Below, piece after piece: positions 16,131 to 24,718 of a stretch of 63,942 nucleotides of DNA. The notes under the pieces are model-generated. The model was not told where the DNA came from. It searched no databases and saw only the letters and a program-made list of their open reading frames with translations. Source of the stretch: Bacillus sp. RO2. GTDB lineage: Bacteria; Bacillota; Bacilli; Bacillales; Bacillaceae_I. Positions within the stretch are counted from its first letter, which is position 1, and every line of letters begins with the position of its first letter. The position numbers and the translations under genes are program-made. Where the stretch lies: positions 1-63,942 of the forward strand of contig NZ_JAAXCU010000021.1 in NCBI RefSeq assembly GCF_012911845.1, written 5' to 3'.

Positions 16131-17431
16131 ATAAATTAATCTCATCGTTTACGATGTTTTCTTCGATACAATGGCTCTTTTTCATTTTCGCCAATACGGT
16201 TGTGGTTCCGCTCTCGGTCGGGGCCGCTTTTGATGTGTCACCGGAAGTGAGCCGGATGATGCTGAGTGCCTCCCTACTATTCACTGGGCTGGCATGCATC
16301 TTCCAGGGCTGGCTGGGGCATCGCTACCCGCTGCTGGAGGGCCACTCTGGTTTATTGTGGGGCGTGATGCTGAATCTTGGACTCACTGCTTCTTCGTTAG
16401 GGATGAGTTTTACAGAAATCGGTGGTGGTGTTGCGACAGGATTGCTGCTTGCGGGTGGCTTTACGATGTTGCTTGCAGTCTTTGGCTGGACATCTGTACT
16501 GCCTAGGATTTTCACACCGATGGTTATGACGGTGTACCTTTTCTTATTAACCTTCCAATTAATGATGGTATTTTTTCAGGGGATGCTCGGTGTGACAGAA
16601 GATGGTGTGATGAATGTGCCTGTAAGCATCCTATCTGTTGTGCTGGTTATTTTTGTTAGTGTGTTGAAAATAAAGGCACCTAGGGTTATTGGGAACTTCG
16701 CTATTCTCATAGGGATTGTTATTGGATGGATTTTGTATGTCCTGCTGTTCCCGGGTGGCGGTCAGGATGCGCCAGCTGCAGCTTTTGCCTTTGACCTGTT
16801 CCCGCTTGGTGCCCCGAACCTTGAATACGGTATTATTGCGGTCGCATTTTTCGCCGGGGTGCTGAATATGAGTAACACGATTGCCTCCGTTCAGGCTGCA
16901 GCAGACCTTTACGGTGAGACCCCCAAGCCCGGACAATTCAGGAATTCTTTCTTTTTTACCGGATTGTTCTCTGTGATTGCGTCCCTGTTCGGGCTTGTCC
17001 CTTACACGCCGTTCACGTCGACAATTGGATTTTTGCAGAGTACGAGAATATTGGATCGAAAGCCGTTTTTCATAGGCGGCATCATGCTTGCCGCCATTGG
17101 ACTGGTGCCACCGTTGACGTCTTTCTTGGTGACAATGCCAATGACGGTGGGTAATGCGGTACTGTTTGTGGCGTACCTTCAGTTGTTCGGGACCGCTTAT
17201 AGCAGTTTGCGAGGCGCTGTTTTTAATTCGGATACCATTTTCCGTTTGGCCGCGCCTGTATTATTGGGAGTGTGCTTGATGAATACTTCGCCGGCTGTGT
17301 TCGGTCCGTTGCCAGTGCTCTTGCAACCGTTCTTAGCGAATGGGTTAATCATGGGCGTGTTGCTTTCGATTGTCTTGGAAAAGGTAACGAATTGGGAACA
17401 GTTTGAGGATAAGGTGGTTGGGCATGGCTGA
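16127..17431 (+). CDS. NCS2 family nucleobase permease (uracil/xanthine type)
   Basis: A 434-residue membrane protein with about 14 helices. Family marks include LEGHSGLLWG at about 70-80 and the later VPYTPFTSTIGFLQSTRI at about 290-308, where NCS2 carriers bind the base. It should bring in a purine or pyrimidine with a proton or sodium ion. It is translationally coupled to a 52-residue membrane protein and divergent from a LysR regulator, which may respond to the transported base. The substrate cannot be fixed from the sequence. Confidence 0.88.
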   Translation: MNKLISSFTMFSSIQWLFFIFANTVVVPLSVGAAFDVSPEVSRMMLSASLLFTGLACIFQGWLGHRYPLLEGHSGLLWGVMLNLGLTASSLGMSFTEIGGGVATGLLLAGGFTMLLAVFGWTSVLPRIFTPMVMTVYLFLLTFQLMMVFFQGMLGVTEDGVMNVPVSILSVVLVIFVSVLKIKAPRVIGNFAILIGIVIGWILYVLLFPGGGQDAPAAAFAFDLFPLGAPNLEYGIIAVAFFAGVLNMSNTIASVQAAADLYGETPKPGQFRNSFFFTGLFSVIASLFGLVPYTPFTSTIGFLQSTRILDRKPFFIGGIMLAAIGLVPPLTSFLVTMPMTVGNAVLFVAYLQLFGTAYSSLRGAVFNSDTIFRLAAPVLLGVCLMNTSPAVFGPLPVLLQPFLANGLIMGVLLSIVLEKVTNWEQFEDKVVGHG

Positions 17432-17576
17432 GGTAAGGGAAACCAGTTGGTGACCTGAAGAGTTAGATAACGGGGCAGGGGCAGCTACGTTTTTGCCATT
17501 CTTAAATGTAAAATATGTTTCCTTCTTCCCTTCCAGTGGTAGGATAATAATCATGAAGAAAACGGAGGAACCTACC

Positions 17577-18083
17577 ATGCGCCACATAGAATTTAAATAC
17601 GAAGTCACAAGACACGCTTTATCCTCGTTAGTTGATCATTATAAACCTTGGCGATACGGGAGAATCCTCTTTTATGTAGGGGCTATAATTTTTAGCATTA
17701 ATTCTTTTTTTGATTTGCTTATGATGTACGGAGAAGTTCCTACTGGAATATTTGCCATGTCCGCCGTTATGGCATTTCTGGTTCCGTTGTTGGTTGCGTT
17801 CCTTTTCATAAAGGTCATCACTTTTTTTGCTGGAGTCATTTTGTTCAGGAAGCGCGTTTATGAAGAGGAAATGGTTGTGCGGTATCAGGAGGGAGATGAT
17901 TTCTTCCTTGCGGGGAATGCAAAATTTCACTTTGACAACCATTCGAAAATGATAGAAACCAAGGATTACTACATCTTTTACAGAGGAAAGAAGTTCGTGG
18001 ACGGAATCGCGATTCCCAAACTGTCTTCGCTTGATGAGGGATATGAGGAGAGAGTCGAGTTTTTGATTAAGAGATTACAATGA
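17577..18083 (+). CDS. YcxB-like membrane protein
   Basis: A 168-residue protein with two transmembrane helices (about 32-53 and 62-90), then a soluble tail with YYIFYRGKKFVDGIAIPK, a pattern of YcxB-like proteins. I chose the ATG at 17577 because ACGGAGGAA lies right before it; the reading to 17493 has no site. Function unknown. A perfect terminator follows. It resembles the protein at 2469-2993 in build. Confidence 0.7.
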   Translation: MRHIEFKYEVTRHALSSLVDHYKPWRYGRILFYVGAIIFSINSFFDLLMMYGEVPTGIFAMSAVMAFLVPLLVAFLFIKVITFFAGVILFRKRVYEEEMVVRYQEGDDFFLAGNAKFHFDNHSKMIETKDYYIFYRGKKFVDGIAIPKLSSLDEGYEERVEFLIKRLQ

Positions 18084-18085
18084 GC

Positions 18086-18122
18086 AAGAAGCCTTTCTGG
18101 TATGTGGAAAGGCTTCTTTTTT
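18086..18122 (+). terminator. Terminator after the YcxB-like gene
   Basis: AAGAAGCCTTTC pairs perfectly with GAAAGGCTTCTT around a 9-base loop, then T follows. It lies 3 bases past the stop. Confidence 0.92.
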
Positions 18123-18231
18123 ATGTACAATATGCTCTTTTTGAATGTGGTTTTGGGTAACTATGTTTGATTTAAGGTAGCATATTCTATTTTTGCGGTC
18201 CCGCACCAATTGATTGGGTCGTGAAAATGCG

Positions 18232-18350
18232 GATATCCATTGTAAAATCGTTTTATCCATTGTAAAAGCCACTATATCCATTGTAAAAATGATATATCCA
18301 TCGTTAAGGTCCATATATCCATTGTAAAAATGATATATCCATTTTACGAT
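18232..18350 (+). repeat. 20/21-bp repeat array, family D
   Basis: Six direct repeats of TATCCATTGTAAAA type. TATCC starts at 18234, 18254, 18275, 18295, 18316 and 18336, so steps alternate 20 and 21 bp (mean 20.4). The linker is mostly ATGATA. It fills the gap between the YcxB-like terminator and the convergent VOC gene (18084-18412). Confidence 0.85.
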
Positions 18351-18412
18351 ATCATAGCCTTGCAACTACCACATTACATTCCAAAATATCCCTTATCTAT
18401 ATAAATTACCGA

Positions 18413-18769
18413 CTATTCCTCAAAATAACATACCCCTAAAATATGCCCGTCCGGATCCTTAAATTCAAACGATAAAACCGTCCCGTAATCTATAACATCC
18501 TCTACCAAAACACCGTTCTCCTTAAGTTTCTGATGTGCAGCATGAATATCAGAAGAATAGAAGTTCAATAAACAATGGGATCCTGGTGTCACACTTTCCG
18601 CTCGCACAAGTGTAAGAGGTGTCTCCCCCATCTCAATTGCCGCATATCCGTTTTCTTCGTCATGCCATCTAACAGAAAAGCCGAGTACCTCTGTGTACCA
18701 ATTGATGGACTTAGGCATGTCAGTAACCTCTAAAAATACGGTATCAATTCTTTTAAAAAGTGCACTCAT
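18413..18769 (-). CDS. VOC family protein (glyoxalase/bleomycin resistance fold)
   Basis: A 118-residue single VOC unit. FLEVTDMPKSINWYTEVLGF at residues 12-31 is the first beta-alpha-beta-beta-beta half and FKDPDGHILGVCYFEE the second, with Glu near the C-terminus as a likely metal ligand. It may bind or change a small electrophile or antibiotic as a dimer. Its start lies inside the end of the upstream GNAT gene (17-base overlap), with GGAGG there, so the two are coupled. Confidence 0.82.
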   Translation of the reverse strand: MSALFKRIDTVFLEVTDMPKSINWYTEVLGFSVRWHDEENGYAAIEMGETPLTLVRAESVTPGSHCLLNFYSSDIHAAHQKLKENGVLVEDVIDYGTVLSFEFKDPDGHILGVCYFEE

Positions 18770-19322
18770 GCAAACCGCTCCTCCCCATAAATTCTTCGTA
18801 AGTCATTCCGAACAACAACACATCATGGTATTTTCCGTCCGTGTACACCATATTCCGCAGTCGTCCCTCCTCCACAAAACCGAGACGTTCATGCAGCTTA
18901 ATGGAACCCTCGTTAAAAGCATATACGTGGGCATTGACCTTCTGATACCTTAGTTCGCCAAAAAAGTAGCGGAGAACAATCCTAATGGCATCACTCGCAT
19001 ACCCTTTTTTCCAATGTTCACGAAAAATACTGACGCCGTAGTTGAAGGTGCCATTTTGAGTGTCGCAATTATTTGTGCTGATACTACCTACAAGCTCTCC
19101 GTTTGAATTCTGAATGGCAAGCCTAAAGTTATGGCCATCCCAACCTTTTTCCGATTCTCGCTCTGTCCATTTCTTGGTTCCATCTTCCGTCCTTGGCCCA
19201 TAGATGGCATCATTTAATCTGGCAATCTCGGAATCCATTCCGTCCTGGTGGAACTTCTCCCAATCAGAAGGCTGAATCGGTCGCAAGCGTACCACTGCAC
19301 CTTCCCATATATGAAAAGACAT
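18753..19322 (-). CDS. GNAT acetyltransferase, RimJ/RimL type
   Basis: A 189-residue acetyltransferase. REHWKKGYASDAIRIVL at about 105-121 is the acetyl-CoA loop, and NEGSIKLHERLGFVEEGRLRN at about 142-162 the closing region, both typical of RimJ/RimL proteins. GGGGGAAAAG precedes the ATG. It overlaps the following VOC gene, a pairing that suggests a shared detoxification role, though the substrate is unknown. Confidence 0.86.
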   Translation of the reverse strand: MSFHIWEGAVVRLRPIQPSDWEKFHQDGMDSEIARLNDAIYGPRTEDGTKKWTERESEKGWDGHNFRLAIQNSNGELVGSISTNNCDTQNGTFNYGVSIFREHWKKGYASDAIRIVLRYFFGELRYQKVNAHVYAFNEGSIKLHERLGFVEEGRLRNMVYTDGKYHDVLLFGMTYEEFMGRSGLHECTF

Positions 19323-19345
19323 ATTTCTTTTCCCCCATTACACTT

Positions 19346-20005
19346 TTATCGTCGATATAACACTAAATACTCTTCCAAATCCTCCAAGTTATTGATCTTA
19401 AGGATATCCTCCTCCTGCAATTGAAGAGTCCGGTTCTTATAGCTGATGCCAAAATGATGGAGGGGAACTCCTTTTTCTTTTAGTGCTTGTAAAAGAAAAA
19501 AGGCGCGTTCCATTTCCTTCTCGTTGTTCGAAGTGTCCACTCTTATCTGATCTAGAGATATCCCCACTTGAACCGTTGTATATTCTTTGTAGTCAGGAAT
19601 TGGGTACACTTCCTTGTAAGTTTCATGAAGAAGGATATCCACTCCGTAATTGAAGTTATCGGGAAAAGCCTTTTCGATCAATGGACCTATTTCTTCTTTT
19701 GCCGCAGCACCCCAAATTTCGGAAGTGTACCCATCTTCCGTTTCTCCTGTATACCGATTCTGTCCCACATAAAACAAAAGATCTGGTTCGTCTTTTGCAT
19801 AGGCATAAGCGTTATATTTTCTCGTGTTGAAAAAATCAAACGAGATCTCCTTCATCACAAAATCCTTCCCATACTTTTCTTCCAGATACACTTCAAATGC
19901 CTGTTTGTTCGTCCAAAGCCCCAAAGGCGATCCCCAAAAAACAAAAGACAGGAGCAGGACCAAAATGATCCCCCCTGACCCCCACCACAAATATTTCCGC
20001 TTCAG
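19346..20005 (-). CDS. Membrane-anchored protein of unknown function
   Basis: A protein of about 219 residues with one N-terminal helix (YLWWGSGGIILVLLLSFVFW) and a soluble outer domain of about 180 residues. A longer reading to 20083 would overlap the GNAT gene by 77 bases. Right after the GNAT stop there is a CTG codon with GGAGGAG 6 bases before it, and I take this as the start. CTG is rare, so the start is a proposal. The TNKQAFEVYLEEKYGKDF opening of the soluble part resembles YdeJ/YfjL-like Bacillus proteins only loosely. Confidence 0.6.
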   Translation of the reverse strand: MKRKYLWWGSGGIILVLLLSFVFWGSPLGLWTNKQAFEVYLEEKYGKDFVMKEISFDFFNTRKYNAYAYAKDEPDLLFYVGQNRYTGETEDGYTSEIWGAAAKEEIGPLIEKAFPDNFNYGVDILLHETYKEVYPIPDYKEYTTVQVGISLDQIRVDTSNNEKEMERAFFLLQALKEKGVPLHHFGISYKNRTLQLQEEDILKINNLEDLEEYLVLYRR

Positions 20006-20006
20006 C

Positions 20007-20567
20007 TTACACTCCTCCAGCTTTTCGTTTTTTCCAATCTTCTGCAAGCATTCCGTACACTGCATGATCGACATGATGGTCATACAGCCATTCCGCTTGA
20101 CGGATCTTTCCTTCCAACATAAAACCGAGTCTTTCTGGAATAGACCTGCTTTTCACATTTTCCACCGCCGCACGGATATCGACACGGTTCATTCCAAGCT
20201 CCATAATGGCATAGTCCGTCAGTGCTTCCGCCACCCTCGTCATAATGCCATTCCCTTGATAATCCTTATCCAGCCAGTACCCTATATATGCCACTTTGTT
20301 CGTCCAGTCAAGGGTGTTGTAGCTTGCCGAACCAACAATCTCCCCTTTATAAACAATCATCGTGGTCATCGATTTATTTTCCGCATAGCCTTGTCTCGTT
20401 CCTTTTATAAAATTCCTAGAGTCCTCCACCTTCTTTGTGAAATCCAGCCATGGCAGCCACTCGCGCAGATACTCCCTGGAGTTGTCAGTTAGCTCAAATA
20501 GTCGTTCTGCATCTTTTTCCTCTGCTAGTTTCAAAGAGAGTTCCTCGTCAATTTTATGTATGAACAT
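20007..20567 (-). CDS. GNAT acetyltransferase, RimJ/RimL type
   Basis: A 186-residue protein of the ribosomal-protein serine acetyltransferase type (YdaF/YkkB-like). DKDYQGNGIMTRVAEAL at about 95-111 is the acetyl-CoA loop, and NVKSRSIPERLGFMLEGKIRQ at about 136-156 the closing region. The opening FIHKIDEELSL and the REWLPWLD motif are common in this subgroup. It is followed directly by the membrane-anchored gene, whose start overlaps its ribosome site. Confidence 0.87.
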   Translation of the reverse strand: MFIHKIDEELSLKLAEEKDAERLFELTDNSREYLREWLPWLDFTKKVEDSRNFIKGTRQGYAENKSMTTMIVYKGEIVGSASYNTLDWTNKVAYIGYWLDKDYQGNGIMTRVAEALTDYAIMELGMNRVDIRAAVENVKSRSIPERLGFMLEGKIRQAEWLYDHHVDHAVYGMLAEDWKKRKAGGV

Positions 20568-20585
20568 GGTTGTGTTCCTCCTAAA

Positions 20586-21365
20586 TTAAATAATTTGTAG
20601 CTTTCTCAATGCATAGTCAATTCCATCTTCACTGGATTTCTTCGTGACAAAGTCAGCAACCGATTTCAACCTGTCACTGCCGTTACCCATCGCAATGCCA
20701 TAGCCAACAAGCTCGAGCATGTCGACGTCATTCTCCCCGTCCCCAAATGCGACCGCCTCGGACTTGTCGATCCCAAAGTAGTTTAACAGTTTCATAATGG
20801 CAACAGATTTAGACACATCCTCCTGCAGGACATTCAGGATATATGGGTGCCACCTCCTGAAAGTCAGGTGCGGAAATCTCTCTATATATGGGTCCATCAT
20901 GTCATCCGCCGCAAACAAACACATGAGATAGACTTCCTGTTCTTTACTGTGGTCCATCAACGAAAAGTCCTCTAAACCTAGTACCCCAAGTGTTTCTTTC
21001 AACGCTTGTGCAATTCGCGGCTCTTCCACCTCATTCATATGAAAGCCTTCCGTATAAAAAGAAAGCCCATGATTCTGTTCGGAAGCAAACTGAACCACTT
21101 CTTCAATCACCTTTTTATCCAGCGGGATTTTGTGTATAACCTCTTCTAGATGCTTGGCATAGCCTCCATTGGCTGTGATGAATGTATCAATCCCAAGCTC
21201 CCGAATCTCCTCGCACATGGAAAGCGGGCGGCCCGTTGCAGCGACCACAATGATTCCTTTATCTTTTAATGCTTGAATGGACGCTTTTGTTTTCTCTGAA
21301 ATACTTCCGTCCTCATGATGCGTGAGGGTGCCATCAATATCAAAAAATACTATTTTGCAATTCAT
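20586..21365 (-). CDS. Cof-type HAD hydrolase (subclass IIB)
   Basis: A 259-residue phosphatase. DIDGTL at about 9-14 is motif I, ATGRP at about 44-48 motif II, and GDGENDVDML at about 208-217 the metal-binding motif IV. The long C2 cap lies between II and III, as in Cof proteins that act on sugar phosphates, FMN or pyridoxal phosphate. The ATG at 21365 is better spaced from GGGG than the GTG at 21368. It lies among small detoxification-type genes on the same strand. Confidence 0.88.
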   Translation of the reverse strand: MNCKIVFFDIDGTLTHHEDGSISEKTKASIQALKDKGIIVVAATGRPLSMCEEIRELGIDTFITANGGYAKHLEEVIHKIPLDKKVIEEVVQFASEQNHGLSFYTEGFHMNEVEEPRIAQALKETLGVLGLEDFSLMDHSKEQEVYLMCLFAADDMMDPYIERFPHLTFRRWHPYILNVLQEDVSKSVAIMKLLNYFGIDKSEAVAFGDGENDVDMLELVGYGIAMGNGSDRLKSVADFVTKKSSEDGIDYALRKLQII

Positions 21366-21396
21366 CACATTCCCCTTTTAACAACCATTTTTCTTT

Positions 21397-21756
21397 TTAT
21401 CGGCTCAAATGCTCGTGAATCAACTTCCATTCTTCCTTTTCTTTAACAAAAACATTGGTCGCACGACCACTGCCAGAAATGAACTCCCCATTCATGTACC
21501 CCTCGTAATGAAAGGTATAGAGGCATGTGGCAGTGCGCTCATCCACCGCAATCCACTGCACATCCTTTGCCGAGTAAACTTCCTCTTTGATGGTGTCCCA
21601 TGCGTTTTCAAAAAAGTCACGGATTTCTTCCATGGTTGTACAGGTTTTATTGGTGAACCAATATACCACATGGGAATGGAGCATTTTTTCTACATTATCG
21701 AAATTGTGGGTATTTGTTGCTTGAATGTATTGGGTTAATGCTTCTTGATAGGTCAT
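21397..21756 (-). CDS. SnoaL/NTF2-like protein
   Basis: A 119-residue cone-shaped alpha/beta-barrel protein of the NTF2-like group (DUF4440 or SnoaL-like). It has the usual helix-rich opening (TYQEALTQYIQATNTH), a strand series with HVVYWF, and the closing WKLIHEHLS. The activity is unknown; such proteins often bind small hydrophobic ligands. I chose the ATG at 21756 because GGAG is 8 bases before it; the ATG six bases earlier is too close to the site. Confidence 0.75.
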   Translation of the reverse strand: MTYQEALTQYIQATNTHNFDNVEKMLHSHVVYWFTNKTCTTMEEIRDFFENAWDTIKEEVYSAKDVQWIAVDERTATCLYTFHYEGYMNGEFISGSGRATNVFVKEKEEWKLIHEHLSR

Positions 21757-21768
21757 ATGCATTCTCCT

Positions 21769-22314
21769 TCATGGTCGCAAATTCGCTGGTTCCAACACTC
21801 CAACTAGAGAGGTTGAGTCTTTACGTTGAATGGCTTTAATAACTCCATCAGCAATTTCATGGTTGTTCAGCCATCTTCCTCGGTCCTCTTCTAGCTTGAA
21901 GCCCAGTTGGACTTGAAAATAATGGCAATTTACTGGAATGTAGAGTTCCCTTTTCACCTGTGACAGCTTTGCCCTACTTCCAAGAACGTGGTACAACTCC
22001 CATGGTTCACTTGGCTCGGCAACAATTTCTATAATTTTCGTTAACCCTTGTTCTCCACCGGTATGAACCCATGCAACCACAAGTGTAATTGGACCATTTT
22101 CATGAATTGTCTGTTTTAGATAAATGTCTAATAGATTCACTTTGTTATAGTCGACAAGCAAAGAGGTTATTTTCCCCTTATCTACTTGCTCTATAAGGCG
22201 GCTCATTTTCTCCGTATTTCTTCCAATGACAGAAACGTGATAGTTTTGAGAGTCTAACCACATGCAAACCTCGGAAAGCATCCCTGTTCCACCAACTACA
22301 AGTGCATGCTTCAT
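21769..22314 (-). CDS. NAD(P)-binding short-chain dehydrogenase-like protein
   Basis: A 181-residue Rossmann-fold protein. LVVGGTGMLSEVC at about 5-17 is the dinucleotide loop. The usual YxxxK site is not evident, so it may be an atypical SDR or only bind NAD(P). The first codon overlaps the stop of the aminoglycoside-transferase-like gene in an ATGA, so translation is coupled. The two genes likely work or are regulated together. Confidence 0.72.
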   Translation of the reverse strand: MKHALVVGGTGMLSEVCMWLDSQNYHVSVIGRNTEKMSRLIEQVDKGKITSLLVDYNKVNLLDIYLKQTIHENGPITLVVAWVHTGGEQGLTKIIEIVAEPSEPWELYHVLGSRAKLSQVKRELYIPVNCHYFQVQLGFKLEEDRGRWLNNHEIADGVIKAIQRKDSTSLVGVLEPANLRP

Positions 22315-23582
22315 TGCCTTACCTCTTCTCTTACTCTTATTCGATACACATACTGCTCTCCCATTCGTCCCATAATTCTTCTTCCATTGTCTTTGAATCC
22401 CGCTCTCAGGTACACCCGTTGTGCCGCTTCATTTCGTACGTTTACTGCCAAAACCACCTCATCCACATGAGGGAAATTCCGTTCCACATATTCAGGCAGC
22501 AACTCTAGTGATTTACCTGCAATACCCTTTCCTTGAAAAGGAACAGCAACCGAGTATGCCCGTAATAGAATGGCATTAGGATTGTCCGTATAGCTTGGAA
22601 GTTCCTCCCCTTGATAAAGAACGAAAAAACCTGCAGTCTTCCCTTTTTCTAAAATAACTACGGGATGCCTTCCACTGTCTGTTTCACAAGCTAATAACGC
22701 ATCTTTGGGATGTGAAGTGAATGTTAACTGACTTTCAGTAAGCTTATAGTTTATTAGTTCTTCAAAATGTTCTGGTTGATAACCTTCTAGGATAACCACT
22801 CTTTTTTCCTTACAAGAGCTAATCAGCTCTTTAGCAAAATGGATGGTGGCATTCACTCTCTCTTCGTTTGTAGCAAAGATTCTTTCTGAATTGCCTTTCC
22901 TACTATTAATCGCCTCTTGTATGAGGTCATGCCATTTGGGTTCAAGTTGACGCAGTCCGTATTCCCCTGCAGCTAACTTGGAGATGATACCATGCTCGCT
23001 CAATGTGTAATATTGGCGCAGCAGCCCCAGCACTGTCCATTCCATTTCGGTTTCAATCTGTTCAACCGGGTAAGTCATTAACTGTTCTTTTATCTTTTCC
23101 ATGCTCATAACTCTTGTCGCCCAGTAGTCGTTCATGTTTTTTCGTACATAGACTGTGAGATCTTCTGTTGTTACGTGAATGGGGAGGTCTTTGGCTTTGG
23201 GTCCCAAGACCGTTATCCCATTGTTTTTGAGGAGCCACCAAGTAACAGGGTTATCGTGCACCGTTTTGCCAAACGTCCCTTCGTTGTAAAAATAGCTTTC
23301 TTCCTCTGGGTTCGACAATTGCACGTATATGCCATCCACCTGCGGGTTTTTGCATGTTTCTGCAAGATTCCAATGGATCTCTTTTAGAATAGATGCATCG
23401 TCATTTGTCAGCTTCCGGCTAGTCACCGCAACAAAATCAATATCACTTTGCCCTTCTAGAAAAGCATCTATCGCAATAGATCCATGAAGGTACAATCCAT
23501 CTAACAATCTTGGCAACTCTTTATTGCACTTATCTATATAAAGGTCTAAAACCTTTTGCACGCTTTCCGGAATCCTGTACAT
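22311..23582 (-). CDS. Fusion: aminoglycoside nucleotidyltransferase-like plus GNAT domain
   Basis: A 423-residue two-domain protein. Residues about 1-255 match the streptomycin/spectinomycin adenylyltransferase type (AadA/ANT with DUF4111). HGS at 33-35 and DID at 47-49 form the nucleotidyltransferase active site, followed by the helical domain. Residues about 275-423 are a GNAT fold with VPFQGKGIAGKSL at about 347-359 and NEAAQRVYLRAGF at about 385-397. Adenylylation and acetylation in one chain could modify an aminoglycoside twice, or the GNAT part may act elsewhere. I chose the ATG at 23582, which has AAGGTGAT; the reading to 23636 adds a basic 18-residue lead without a site. Confidence 0.82.
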   Translation of the reverse strand: MYRIPESVQKVLDLYIDKCNKELPRLLDGLYLHGSIAIDAFLEGQSDIDFVAVTSRKLTNDDASILKEIHWNLAETCKNPQVDGIYVQLSNPEEESYFYNEGTFGKTVHDNPVTWWLLKNNGITVLGPKAKDLPIHVTTEDLTVYVRKNMNDYWATRVMSMEKIKEQLMTYPVEQIETEMEWTVLGLLRQYYTLSEHGIISKLAAGEYGLRQLEPKWHDLIQEAINSRKGNSERIFATNEERVNATIHFAKELISSCKEKRVVILEGYQPEHFEELINYKLTESQLTFTSHPKDALLACETDSGRHPVVILEKGKTAGFFVLYQGEELPSYTDNPNAILLRAYSVAVPFQGKGIAGKSLELLPEYVERNFPHVDEVVLAVNVRNEAAQRVYLRAGFKDNGRRIMGRMGEQYVYRIRVREEVRQ

Positions 23583-23761
23583 CTCTATCACCTTTTCTTT
23601 CAAAATACGCATCCTACACTTTTCGACTCTTTGCATGTTTTATCCTTTTACAATTAGAAAAACAGTACAAAAAGGCAAAAACACGAAATTAATTATTGAC
23701 TAACCAGGAATAAACATAAAATAATAGGAAAGAAGTTGAAACTAAACATTGGGTGATGATT

Positions 23762-24526
23762 TTGTTTACAGATGAAAGACGGGGAGAAATATTGAAGGTT
23801 TTAGAACAGGACGGAAGAGTACTTGCCAAGGATTTGGCTGATCAATTCAATATGTCCATTGATTCCATCCGCCGAGACCTATCCATTATGGAAGAACAGG
23901 GATTATTGAAACGCACACACGGCGGTGCAATCCCGGTAACATCCGTTCGTACTATGCCACGTCCGCCAGCCGAGCGTTTCGGGGACGGCACGGTACACCA
24001 GAATGCCATTGCAAAAATGGCTGCAGGGTATGTTAAAGCTAACCAGACGGTATTTATTGGAGGGGCATCGATCCACTATGTGCTGCTAAAGTATCTACCA
24101 AAGGATATTCCATTCACGGTGCTGACCAACTCACTTGAAGTCGCGTATGCTTTGCGTGGGTCTGATAACATCTCGACGTTTTTAATTGGCGGTAACGTGA
24201 AAAGTTCCGGCAATATTACAGATGCTTTGGCCAATGAATTTGTGCGAGAGTTTACGGTTGATTTATGTTTTGCAACAGCCGGGGCTCTTTCTGTAAAAGG
24301 GATGAGTACCGCAACGCCGGAAGTGGCTATTTTCTATAGAACGGTTTACGGCAATTCGAAAAAGCTGGTTGCCATGTTTGAACATACGAAGGTCGGACAG
24401 GAGATGTTTGCGGGTATGTTCCCTATTGGGAAGTTGGATGTGGTGATTACGGATGCGGAGACAGATAAAGAGAAAGTGGATGAACTGAAGGCTGCTGGAG
24501 TGGAGGTTTTGGTAGCTGGGGAATAG
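23762..24526 (+). CDS. DeoR family transcriptional regulator
   Basis: A 254-residue regulator. An N-terminal helix-turn-helix (about 15-50, with LADQFNMSIDSIRRDLSIME) is followed by the DeoR sugar-phosphate sensing domain (IGGASI and TNSLEVAYAL). It should repress a sugar or nucleoside operon and be released by a phosphosugar. I chose the TTG at 23762 because GGTGAT sits 4 bases before it; the GTG and ATG at 23753 and 23756 lie inside that site. No obvious target gene adjoins it. A strong terminator follows. Confidence 0.88.
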   Translation: MFTDERRGEILKVLEQDGRVLAKDLADQFNMSIDSIRRDLSIMEEQGLLKRTHGGAIPVTSVRTMPRPPAERFGDGTVHQNAIAKMAAGYVKANQTVFIGGASIHYVLLKYLPKDIPFTVLTNSLEVAYALRGSDNISTFLIGGNVKSSGNITDALANEFVREFTVDLCFATAGALSVKGMSTATPEVAIFYRTVYGNSKKLVAMFEHTKVGQEMFAGMFPIGKLDVVITDAETDKEKVDELKAAGVEVLVAGE

Positions 24527-24540
24527 GTACTATAGGAGAA

Positions 24541-24577
24541 AAGCGACAGTGTGGATGGATACTGTCGCTTTTTTTAT
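24541..24577 (+). terminator. Terminator after the DeoR gene
   Basis: AAGCGACAGT pairs with ACTGTCGCTT around a 10-base loop and is followed by seven T. Confidence 0.92.
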
Positions 24578-24718
24578 TTTATGAGGAATGTATGGGTAGA
24601 CGACTTGGAATTGGTGACGAGCTTAGAAATCGCGTCTTATTAAGATCGTATGGAACACAAATTTGGTGGCGAGCTTGAAATCTGGAGGTCAGAGAAGAGG
24701 TAAGGACCTAATCACATC

